This document shows, piece after piece, positions 18,215-26,700 of a DNA stretch of 64,000 nucleotides (position 1 is the stretch's first letter; each line of letters starts with the position of its first letter). The notes beneath the pieces are model-generated. The model saw nothing but the letters and a program-made list of their open reading frames with translations, searched no databases and was not told the DNA's origin. Both the position numbers and the translations under genes were made by a program. The DNA is taken from assembly GCF_009729015.1 (NCBI RefSeq), contig NZ_CP045482.1, positions 124,001 through 188,000 on the forward strand, written 5' to 3'. The stretch is from Acidianus ambivalens. GTDB taxonomy: Archaea; Thermoproteota; Thermoprotei_A; Sulfolobales; Sulfolobaceae.

Positions 18215-18405
18215 CTGTGGGGAGTACCCCACACCCCCATTGCTATTTTCAATTTCTCATAAGTTTCGACTACGTCAGTTAAGGGGCAGACGTAACGCTC
18301 TTTCACTTCACCGTTCACATTCTCTAATTTGTAAACATAATAACGACCTTTTCTTTCACGTAAAATATAATCGCCGAATTTATGACGCCTCTGCTTTTCC
18401 GTCAG
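18151..18405 (-). pseudogene. int(N): N-terminal fragment of an SSV-type tyrosine integrase
   Basis: The minus-strand frame runs from a CTG at 18405 to a stop inside the tRNA gene (85 codons). It contains [20 protein letters not shown] and NGEVKERYV...PLTDVVETY, which match my recollection of the N-terminus of the SSV1 fusellovirus integrase ([39 protein letters not shown]). The start codon is decayed or non-standard: CTG sits where ATG is expected, after a preserved AAGGAG. A 1-base shift near 18220-18235 puts the end in frame GPAGIRTRD, while the SSV-like DPPGFEPG lies in the neighbouring frame. This is what remains when an SSV-type element integrates into a tRNA gene and its integrase is split. 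Confidence 0.85.
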
Positions 18406-18424
18406 AACTCCTTACCGTATTATG

Positions 18425-18456
18425 GTTGCCAATTCGACCTTAAAAGCATTGGCAAC
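18425..18456. repeat. Perfect 9-bp inverted repeat upstream of int(N)
   Basis: GTTGCCAAT at 18425-18433 and ATTGGCAAC at 18448-18456, 14 bp apart, lie 20-50 bp upstream of the integrase fragment on its strand. This is the position expected for an operator of the lost element. It could also be a stem-loop. Confidence 0.5.
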
Positions 18457-18534
18457 TCGTCAATTTTTGTCGTCAAAATTCGACGAATTGAAAGAAGATG
18501 CAAAGATTCCTCAATAACGCAAAAAATTGAAGAC

Positions 18535-18618
18535 TCACTCCATATTCCCATATAGAACGTTAACTTCACTCTCGAATTCTTCAGAGCCTATGATTACAGG
18601 TTCGAGTCCCAGCGGATC
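18535..18618 (-). pseudogene. int(C) stub: first codons of the C-terminal integrase half
   Basis: Reading leftwards out of the degenerate tRNA copy, the minus strand encodes DPLGLEPVIIGSEE and on to a stop after 27 codons. SSV1 integrase crosses its att site as DPPGFEPGTSGS, so the frame and order fit the start of int(C). The conserved catalytic domain is missing, so the element has been almost entirely deleted. Confidence 0.6.
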
Positions 18619-18620
18619 GC
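18579..18620 (+). repeat. Degenerate att copy of the tRNA-Arg(UCG) 3' half
   Basis: These 42 bases match tRNA positions 18173-18214 with about nine differences, most of them G-to-A, and keep the order of anticodon loop, T-stem (GGTTCGAGTCC) and acceptor. With the intact tRNA it forms the pair of direct repeats flanking a former integrated element. It is too damaged to be a functional tRNA. Confidence 0.8.
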
Positions 18621-18947
18621 AATGATTTGAAAAATTGAAAGAGGTTTCCATAAATAAGACAATAAAATTAAACGCGACTTAAAATAAATCCCTTTTAGAA
18701 GGTTTTCTAAACTCATACTATGCTCAATCTAAGAATTACATTTACTCTCTTCCTTAATTTGATGTTATCACATATCATCTTCTAGCTATTTTTAATTGTA
18801 ATATAACTTTGTCTATGCTAGCCAAATCAGAGGCAAATGCTGATCTACTTACAACAATTAACCGGTTTGTAAAGCTCTATAAACACTTATAATCACAATA
18901 TACCTTATTTTCTTTTTATTTTTATCAAACGCAAATTTGGGTAAATC
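18621..18947. other. Gene-free stretch right of the integration scar
   Basis: AT-rich sequence with frequent stops in all frames. I see no RNA gene, repeat or decayed protein here. It is probably chromosomal flank plus the upstream region of the surface-protein gene. Confidence 0.5.
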
Positions 18948-18957
18948 CTTTTTAATA
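18948..18957 (+). promoter_or_regulatory. TATA box of the large surface-protein gene
   Basis: CTTTTTAATA is centred about 32 bp before the ATG at 18985, placing transcription start near 18979 and giving a leader of only a few bases. Confidence 0.5.
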
Positions 18958-18984
18958 CTCACTACGCTTTTTTGCTGAACAAAA

Positions 18985-21174
18985 ATGGAAGGAAAAATCA
19001 TAGGATTCATAGGTGTAATTATAATACTATTAATAGCGGCAGCAATTGGTTTTTATGAATATTCGTCAGTCTCAAGTAGCTATTCTTCACTATCTTCATC
19101 GTATTCCTCCCTCAGCAGTTCATATAGCTCTCTTAACTCCTCTTATTCTTCTCTATCAGCTCAACTACAGAAAGCGGAACAAAACGAGACTATCTACATG
19201 AAGGAAGCAGAAAACTATTCACAGCTTTACATGATGTATAAGAGCTTATATAAGCAGAACGCAGAAGGAGCAGCATTAGATACTGTTTTAGAAGCGTATG
19301 ATGGAATCTCAATAGAGAATCCTAACGACGTATTACCTTACTTAGCTCCAAACTTTACTGCAACAATAGAAGGAGTACCATTCCCAGGGACATACAATTT
19401 AGAGTCTTTCAATAATACATGGTTAGCAGACTTCTTCTCAAACTATGAGACAGTGTACTTCTATACTACGGCATTACCTACAATAACCCAAATCTCTCAT
19501 AATACTTATGAAGTAACAGACGTAGTGCAGTTCTTCGTGGCACCTACAAATGATCCTATATATTTACAAGTATTTAATGCATCTAACACAATCATAGTAC
19601 AAGACATTAATGGAAAAATGGAAATAACTTCACTTACATGGATGGGCAATGAATTACCACCTTCTGCGGTAATAGCCGGATATCCATCACAGCATACATT
19701 AGAATCTAACGTAGTATTAAGTAAAGTATTATCGGAGATAAACGGCCTTGGAGCGGAGTTTAACCCAGCAACTATCGCACAAAATTTTGCTCCAAATGCA
19801 GTTTTAGAAGTTACTGGCCAATTGCCATCAGTTTTCACTCCAGGTAATTATACTGGAATATCAAACATAGAAAGTTTCTTCTCTACATGGGATAGCTACT
19901 TCATATTTGTTGCAGAGTATTCACAGAATTTATTGCCTAATGGAACTGCTGTACCACCTAGCGTAAGCGTTCAATTATCTCCATCTGGAACAATGGCAGT
20001 AGTAGTTGCAAACGTTACACCATTCATAGGTTTCGTAAATCAAGGAGAACCAGGATTCCCCAACATCTACGATATTCACGTTAATTTAGTTACATACTTA
20101 CAATATAACTCAACTACAGCATCCTGGCAGATAGAAAAGCAGATATTTAACGCAACAATGATTCCAATATTACAAGATACCTTATACTATAACCTAAACA
20201 TGCCAATATTCAAGGTAATTGGTGAAGATACAGTAACTGTAAACGCTTCTCAAGGAGCAATATTACAAGAAGGCAATATAGTTACTGTCATAAAGCCTGG
20301 AACTTACGCAATGCTACCTAATGGAAGTATGGTAAGCATATATAACTTCTCTTTAATTACCTTCAGCTTGCAAGCAGTAATGCCTCCTGCACAAGACTTC
20401 TTTAACTTAACACCTACATATGCATTCGCATTTGCTATAAACGGTCAAATATCGCCTAAGTATGCATTGGTAAATGCTAGTGGATCTCCAGATCCCGCAA
20501 TAACAATAGTTTATGCACCAGATACTTGGACAACATGGACATGGTTTAGCGGAACATTTAATGGTACAGCATATATAGGAGGAAGTTACAAGTTTGCTGA
20601 CCATTGGATATATGGAGATGGAGTAATAGTGAATAACCAGTTCTTTAAGCCAGTACTATGGATCTTCGAAAGCTCTTGCGAACCAGTTGGAATGCCTCCA
20701 ACACCAGTAAGTGTTACACCAAAAGAAGTATTTGGATTATCTCCAATAGCAGACTATACTTATGAGGTAAATGGGATAACTGGCGGAGTAGTAATGGCCG
20801 GAAATATATTAGTAGTTATACAGCCTGGAACTACTATAACCACACCTAGCGGAACTACTCTAACAACGTTCAACTTCTCTGTAGTATTCTATGCACCGCA
20901 AAACGTAACTGCTCCAGAACCAGGACAAGTACCGTTCCTAGTATTCGCTTATGCAATAAATAACTGCGTATCATTCCACTATGTGGCATCTAAGCCATTT
21001 ATAACAGTAATTATGACACCATCTTGCGGAGCCAACATGTGGACTTGGGGATTAACAAAGTCTGGCATGTATGGTTATGTACTACACGATCCAATATTAA
21101 TAGGAAAGGGTATAGTCATTAACCTAACATTCGTAAGACCAGTTCCTTGGGTATTAACATTACCTTTAATGTAA
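18985..21174 (+). CDS. Membrane-anchored extracellular protein with serine heptad repeats and duplicated domains
   Basis: 729 aa. One N-terminal transmembrane segment (residues 5-24) has no cleavage signal. It is followed by about five heptads of the pattern SSSYSSL (26-58) and a charged helix to about 95. Then come two similar alpha/beta domains (about 97-235 and 245-395) that look like SnoaL/NTF2 folds, and two similar beta-rich domains (about 410-565 and 580-729). The last pair share the patterns EGNIVTVIKPGT / AGNILVVIQPGT and FKPVLWIF / VRPVPWVL. Many N-x-S/T sites fit a glycosylated extracellular protein. Function unknown; a surface or envelope role is inference. It starts 365 bp from the integration scar. 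Confidence 0.85.
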   Translation: MEGKIIGFIGVIIILLIAAAIGFYEYSSVSSSYSSLSSSYSSLSSSYSSLNSSYSSLSAQLQKAEQNETIYMKEAENYSQLYMMYKSLYKQNAEGAALDTVLEAYDGISIENPNDVLPYLAPNFTATIEGVPFPGTYNLESFNNTWLADFFSNYETVYFYTTALPTITQISHNTYEVTDVVQFFVAPTNDPIYLQVFNASNTIIVQDINGKMEITSLTWMGNELPPSAVIAGYPSQHTLESNVVLSKVLSEINGLGAEFNPATIAQNFAPNAVLEVTGQLPSVFTPGNYTGISNIESFFSTWDSYFIFVAEYSQNLLPNGTAVPPSVSVQLSPSGTMAVVVANVTPFIGFVNQGEPGFPNIYDIHVNLVTYLQYNSTTASWQIEKQIFNATMIPILQDTLYYNLNMPIFKVIGEDTVTVNASQGAILQEGNIVTVIKPGTYAMLPNGSMVSIYNFSLITFSLQAVMPPAQDFFNLTPTYAFAFAINGQISPKYALVNASGSPDPAITIVYAPDTWTTWTWFSGTFNGTAYIGGSYKFADHWIYGDGVIVNNQFFKPVLWIFESSCEPVGMPPTPVSVTPKEVFGLSPIADYTYEVNGITGGVVMAGNILVVIQPGTTITTPSGTTLTTFNFSVVFYAPQNVTAPEPGQVPFLVFAYAINNCVSFHYVASKPFITVIMTPSCGANMWTWGLTKSGMYGYVLHDPILIGKGIVINLTFVRPVPWVLTLPLM
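19060..19164 (+). repeat. Coding heptad repeat (SSSYSSL units)
   Basis: About five 21-bp units encode a Ser/Tyr/Leu heptad directly after the membrane anchor. Synonymous codons differ between units, so the repeat is old and kept at protein level. The spacing would suit a short coiled-coil or O-glycosylated stalk. Confidence 0.75.
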
Positions 21175-21177
21175 AAT

Positions 21178-21208
21178 CTTTTATTAAGTTATATATATTT
21201 TTTATAAT
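21178..21208 (+). terminator. T-rich terminator after the surface-protein gene
   Basis: Immediately after the stop codon there are successive T-runs (CTTTTATT and ATATTTTTTATAATTTTG), typical of archaeal termination. Confidence 0.45.
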
Positions 21209-21332
21209 TTTGCAAGCCTTTATTCAAATATCTTCTTTTTAATCTATAGTTTAGGCCATTGATTCTCATTCTAACTATAAGAGAAGGAGAAAAATGTTGT
21301 AGTAAGAAATAATTATCTTTAGAACTAGTTAG

Positions 21333-21392
21333 ACTTAGTGATGACTGAACCCCGGTCTGAGCAGTGATGCCACCGTGTGAGGACTGATTTAT
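21333..21392 (+). ncRNA. C/D box guide sRNA
   Basis: All four boxes are present in order: C GTGATGA (21338-21344), D' CTGA (21357-21360), C' GTGATGC (21364-21370), D CTGA (21384-21387). The D'-C' spacer is 3 nt and the two guide regions are 12 and 13 nt, which is the canonical archaeal layout for box C/D RNPs (L7Ae, Nop5, fibrillarin) directing 2'-O-methylation. Guide 1 is CTGAACCCCGGT and guide 2 ends CGTGTGAGGA. Targets were not determined. The 3' end touches the convergent ino1 stop codon. Confidence 0.85.
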
Positions 21393-22426
21393 CATTTTAT
21401 TATTTTCTTTAGAAAATCGTCAAAGCGAGCTTTTGCCTCATCTATAGACTTATACCTAACTGGAGAATTCTTAAAATAATAACCACAAACTTCAGGAATT
21501 ACACCGCCTATATTGTTGTCCTTAAGGATTTTAGCCAGCCTTATAAGATCAATTAATGGCTGAACTGCGTTAGGTGCGTCGTAAGTCTTTAGCGAAATGT
21601 CTACTCTAACTTTTGCGCCCATTGCATATTCTCCTTCTATAACCATGTAACTTACTCTTCTATCTCCTAGAAACTCTACATAGTCTGAAGTACCTGCAAC
21701 TATTTCAGCATTATCCGATCTTTGAGAGATAAAAGAAGATTTTATCTTCTTTTTAAGATCTTTCTTCCAATCCTCTAAAGTCGCAAAAGTTTCTGTATTC
21801 CCAGCTATGTCAATTTGGTAAGATCTTAAAATTTTTACTCCTCTTTTCTGTAAAAATTCAATTATACCGGAATGAAAGATCGTACCACCTATTTGACTAA
21901 GTAAATCGTCTCCAAAAATTGGTATCTTTGCTTCCTTATACTTATCTCCTATTCTCTCTGTTACATTAGAAGGAGTCGCGTTAATAAATGAAGAATTAGC
22001 AGAGAGACTTTCCTCAGCATAAAATAGACTTGCCTTATCTGCTCCGGCTGGTAATAAATTTATTACAACATCTACATTGTTTTCCTTTAATACTTCTTTA
22101 ACATTCACGGGTTTCTCTTCCGATTCTTCAATAACTTTGGATAGTTGCTCATCCACGCCGTCTAAAGTTGGACCTCTTAATACTTCAACATCGCTTTTAA
22201 CATCCACGTACTTTTGAACTACATTAGGCTTTGAAAAAATGGCCTCTGATAGTTTTTTACCAACCTTTCTTTTATCTATATCAAAAGCAGTAACTATTTC
22301 GATCTCATCTGCTTTTATAGGTAAGTTAAGAATTCCTGGAATTTCTATACCTTGTTTAACCATTTCTATTGACTGAACTAGTGCAGACGCAACATTTCCT
22401 ATTCCTACAAGACCAACTCTTATCAT
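21392..22426 (-). CDS. ino1: Myo-inositol-1-phosphate synthase
   Basis: NAD-dependent conversion of glucose 6-phosphate to inositol 1-phosphate, the head group precursor of inositol lipids. It is 344 aa, the compact archaeal form. The N-terminal NAD site is VGLVGIGNVASALVQ, followed by the family regions INLLPAGA, FINATPSNV and GDDLLSQIGGTIFHS. The conserved lysine-rich area after residue 210 reads YQIDIAGNTETFATLEDWKK. It overlaps the end of nuoN by 4 nt (on the same strand, downstream), so it may be read through from the complex I operon. Confidence 0.93.
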   Translation of the reverse strand: MIRVGLVGIGNVASALVQSIEMVKQGIEIPGILNLPIKADEIEIVTAFDIDKRKVGKKLSEAIFSKPNVVQKYVDVKSDVEVLRGPTLDGVDEQLSKVIEESEEKPVNVKEVLKENNVDVVINLLPAGADKASLFYAEESLSANSSFINATPSNVTERIGDKYKEAKIPIFGDDLLSQIGGTIFHSGIIEFLQKRGVKILRSYQIDIAGNTETFATLEDWKKDLKKKIKSSFISQRSDNAEIVAGTSDYVEFLGDRRVSYMVIEGEYAMGAKVRVDISLKTYDAPNAVQPLIDLIRLAKILKDNNIGGVIPEVCGYYFKNSPVRYKSIDEAKARFDDFLKKIIK

Positions 22427-23796
22427 ACTACCACCAAGATTAGGGGAGATATTATACCAATACCTATGCTTAATATGGCAGAAAATATAACACTGTCTCT
22501 CTCTTCACTTTCTACGAAATTCAACTCTCCTTCCCTAAACATTTCTCTAATTATTGGAATATAATATCCTGCAGATATTGCGCTATTTAAGACAGTTATA
22601 ATTATTAACCATGGATATAGATAAACAGACTCAAAGAGGAATAATTTACCCCAGAAGCCTATAATTGGAGGAATTCCTAGTAAGCTTAAAATCAGGATTG
22701 AGGCTGAAGTCGCTAAACCTCTATCTGATTTCGCTAAACCTCTTAATCCCTCAAATCTAGCAGTTCCGGAAACTTTCTCTATATGATTAACAAAATTGAA
22801 GAGACCTGCTTGCGCTATAACGTAAGCTAAGCTTTGAGTTACTAATCCTGCTTCAGCTATTTGAGTATTTACCTTAAGGGCAACAAATCCTATTAGAATG
22901 AAACCCATTTGTGCTATGCTACTAAAGGCTAATATGGAAGGCAAATCTTTCCTTGAAAACGCTATGATGTTTCCTACAAACATACTAAGTATAGCCATTA
23001 TAGAGAATAGTACAACGAAAAACGTTATAACGTTCTGTGTAGGGTCTCCTAATGATATAATCCTTAAAAGAGGAATAATTCCTAGCAATTTTCCTACGCT
23101 TGATATAAATGATACAGAAATTCTATCAGCATTTATATAAACTTCTGGAAGCCAACCTTGGAATGGAAAAGCTCCCAATTTAAAGAAGAAAGCAACAGAA
23201 AGCAACGAGATACCAAGCATGAAAAGGTAAGGATATTTTATTGTAGAATAGTTCAGGGAAAAAGTATTAACTGAAAGGAAATACAATGCAAAGCCAAATA
23301 TCATAAATGACGAAGATATTAATCCCATAACTAGGTATTTAATTCCAGCATCAACTGATTTGTAATCCTTTCTGAGCATAGTAATTGCATAAGATGCTGC
23401 AGAAGATATACCCCAAGCTCCTAATATAATCAAAATGTTATAAGCAAAAGCCATGTAAACTAATCCTAGTCCAGTAAGTAAAAGTAAAGATAACATTGAA
23501 GACTTAGTACTCCAATTCTCAATGTGCGATTTACCTCCTAGTATGACAACGGTAGTTCCTATTAACACTATTATTGAGAAAAGGTAACCTACATTATCCA
23601 GATATAGTGTACACGAGAATATTGTATAGCCTACGAATCCTATTATCCAGAAAAATGATAAAATTATTATTCCTATAATATTCACACTTAATGATAAATA
23701 AAAGGCCCTAGTAAATTCTTTTATAAACAACACTGCTATGGCAGAAAAAAGAAATAACACAGACAAAATTATTATTGGCGAATCTTGGATAAACAT
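22423..23796 (-). CDS. nuoN: Complex I-like oxidoreductase subunit NuoN
   Basis: Antiporter-like proton-pumping subunit, 457 aa with about 13-14 transmembrane helices. Signatures include LVMGLISSSFMIFGFALYFL with its conserved lysine loop (KLGAFPFQGWLPEVY), the SVGKLLGIIPLLRI lysine, and GIPPIIGFWGKLFLF. It is the last of the nuo genes, one base after the NuoM-NuoL fusion, and its stop overlaps ino1. Confidence 0.92.
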   Translation of the reverse strand: MFIQDSPIIILSVLFLFSAIAVLFIKEFTRAFYLSLSVNIIGIIILSFFWIIGFVGYTIFSCTLYLDNVGYLFSIIVLIGTTVVILGGKSHIENWSTKSSMLSLLLLTGLGLVYMAFAYNILIILGAWGISSAASYAITMLRKDYKSVDAGIKYLVMGLISSSFMIFGFALYFLSVNTFSLNYSTIKYPYLFMLGISLLSVAFFFKLGAFPFQGWLPEVYINADRISVSFISSVGKLLGIIPLLRIISLGDPTQNVITFFVVLFSIMAILSMFVGNIIAFSRKDLPSILAFSSIAQMGFILIGFVALKVNTQIAEAGLVTQSLAYVIAQAGLFNFVNHIEKVSGTARFEGLRGLAKSDRGLATSASILILSLLGIPPIIGFWGKLFLFESVYLYPWLIIITVLNSAISAGYYIPIIREMFREGELNFVESEERDSVIFSAILSIGIGIISPLILVVV

Positions 23797-23797
23797 T

Positions 23798-26700
23798 TTA
23801 ATCCCCCAACAACAAAATAATTACTATGACCATTAATAATATAATGCCACCTACATAATAACCTAAATAATCCCTTAAAAGCCCATTTTGAAGTTTATTG
23901 AATAGCCGACCGCCATAGTAAATTATTCCGTTTGGAAGTTTATAATTAAGAGAATTATCTATTCCCCTAGTTTCTACGTAATTAAATATAGCAGAACTTA
24001 CTTTCAAAGCTAATATTCCTGCGATATCCATTATAGGATAGATATACCACCCATAATAGAAGAAGTTTATAATTGGAGATAGGAATTTATTGTTAAACAT
24101 GCCTCCACTATAAATTATAAAAGCTATAGCTATTCCAACTAATGAAACTATGAAGTCGAGATTATTATAAATGAAAACATTTGGTGGTACTGAAAATTCT
24201 TTTCCTATAAATGAAACCAAGGGAAATATTTCTATAGAGAGTATTATAGATGAGATCATAAGAATTGCTGGAGAGACATACATTATAGATGATATATGAC
24301 CTTCAGCCTCTTTTTCTCCAGAGCCGTACATAAATAACCTAGCTATATACCTTATAATATAGATAGCACTAGCAAACTCTAATCCTATATAAATCATATC
24401 AATGTAAGAATTATATGAAGTTAAATATGAAATGAATGAGTGAGCCCAAAATCCTATGAAAAGTGGAATATTAGCTAGGTTTAGTGCTGCAAAAAGTTGT
24501 AATACAAATAATAATTTAAGTTTCTTGTACAGATTTGGATATTCTCCTATGTATCTGCTCTCAGTATAATGTATTACAGAACCTGCATTCATGAACAGTG
24601 TGGCCTTATATATTCCGTGAGCAATCATCTGTATTAAGCCTATTGAAATTCCTGCATAAACTAAGGCGAAATTGTGAAGCAGAATAGCCAATAATCCACC
24701 GAGAGAAGAGGAAAGTATCATTAAGCTAATTTGGTCAGCGGTTGAATTAGCTAATATAACCTTTTGCTCATTCGAAACTAACGCATTAAATGAAGTAAAT
24801 ATTGCAGTGAAAATATTTATTCCTACAATTATTTCTAAGAAAATTTCTAGAGATGTAGAATATCCTTGTATGAGGAAAGGATAAGTTAAAAACGTAAATA
24901 TTGCCCCTAAGTTTACCATGGTTGCAGCATGTATCAGTGCACTAACTGGAGTAGGGCCAGTCATTGCTGTAACCAGCCATTGAGTAAATGGAAACTGAGC
25001 GCTTTTTGATAGACCACCTAAATATAGTAAAATAAGAAATATTACAGAATATGGCAAGATAAGGAGAGATGGAAGTTCTGAGAATAAACCTTGAATGGAC
25101 GAATGAATTACTGGATATATAACAGTAATTCCAGTTAAGGTAGATTGCGACGTTAGGTAAAGTAAATATCCTAATATCATTATCATTCCGATATCAGCTA
25201 TTCTTGTAAATACTAATGCCCTTATTCCACTGGTAGTCGGTCTAGATAGATATTCTATTCCTAGCACGAATCTCTTAAAGTCGCCTACAACATTCTTTTC
25301 ATTATCGTCTAGCCAATAGCTTATTAGCCCATAAGACGCTAAGGTTGTTCCTTCCCAACCAGCTAAGAATACTAGTATATTATCACCTAAAACTACTGAA
25401 AGCATTGATGAAATGAAGAAACCGAAGAAACCCCAATATCTCCTAAGTACATTGTCTTCTTTCATGTAACCTATGCTATAAATTGCTATAAAGAAAGATA
25501 AGGTAGATACAAATACTGCTAAAATTGCTTGAAGTAAAGAAGAGCTAAACTGAAAGTACTCAAAAGCTGTAAATGTATAAGCAGGAACAAAGAAGTTTGG
25601 GTGAGGTGTACTAACTGTATTAATCAAATTGTAAATCGAAAGAATCATCGAAAGTCCTATTAGTATTGAGACTATTGTGCCTTTAACGTCTTGGTTAAGT
25701 TTACCTGAAATTAGGGAGATTAGAGAGCCGACTGCAGGAAGAATAACTATTAAGAATAAACAAATATGAGTCGAGGAAGGTAAGGTTTGAATAAAGTTAT
25801 TGAAAGAAATGGAAAGTAATGATGGATAAAAGAAGAAAACTCCACTTATTAATGCTAGCAAAAGCATTGGAATAGAGTACTCAGCTATTTTGTCAATACT
25901 CTTTATCTCCTTTCTCCCAGCATAAACTTTCTTGAATAAATAAGCAGAATATCCGCTTGATATACCTACGCCTACTGTCACTCCAATTACTAATAATATA
26001 AATAAAAGCGGTGACGAAACATGAATTAGTTGACCTACCGCAAGTAATAATAATACTTCGCTCAAAAATCCTATAGTTGGTGGTAATCCTAGGATATTTA
26101 AAAGTCCTATGAAAGATAAGGTAGTATGAAGTGGTGATGAAAGATAAAGTCCTCCAAGTTCTTCTATATTTCTAGTATTTAGCTCAGTAATTGAAGCTCC
26201 TGCACTCATGAATAATATTGCTTTCCCAAATCCGTGAGATGCATAGATAAGCACTGCAGAGAGTATTCCTATAGGCATTTGATTAACATTTCCTCCTAAA
26301 CCTAGCATGTATGCTGCAGATGAGCCTAATAACATGTAACCCATCTGCGAAACCGTAGAGTAGGCTAAAAACCTCTTAAAGTCCCTTTGAGCTAAGGCGT
26401 TTATTCCTCCGTAAATCATCGTAATAACTGCCCAACCTATGAATATTGGTGCTAAATAAGAGAAAGCTGGGAATAGATAGAAGTAAAGTATTATTACGTA
26501 AACTCCTAATCCCACTAAATTAGGGCTTAATAACACTGATATAGGAGTTGGAGCTTCACCGTGAGCATAAGGTAGCCAAATGTTAAATCCTGCTTGTGCT
26601 GATTTTACTAACATTCCTATAACTCCTAAGAGGAGAACTAATTCTGCAAAGGGTATTGACGATAATACGTTAGTTACACCATAAGAGGAATAAATATCCA

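Noticed and set aside
18240..18443. 67-codon plus-strand ORF beside tRNA-Arg(UCG)
   Set aside because: It is the complement of the integrase N-terminal fragment, whose minus-strand frame carries the recognisable protein similarity.
18471..18490. GAATTGAAAG, resembling the end of Sulfolobales CRISPR repeats (also AATTGAAAG near 18636 and 61591)
   Set aside because: Single isolated matches without regular spacing, no repeat array and no cas genes in the window.
21189..21395. 68-codon minus-strand ORF downstream of ino1
   Set aside because: It is made largely of the reverse complement of the C/D box sRNA and a T-rich terminator, and has no protein-like features.
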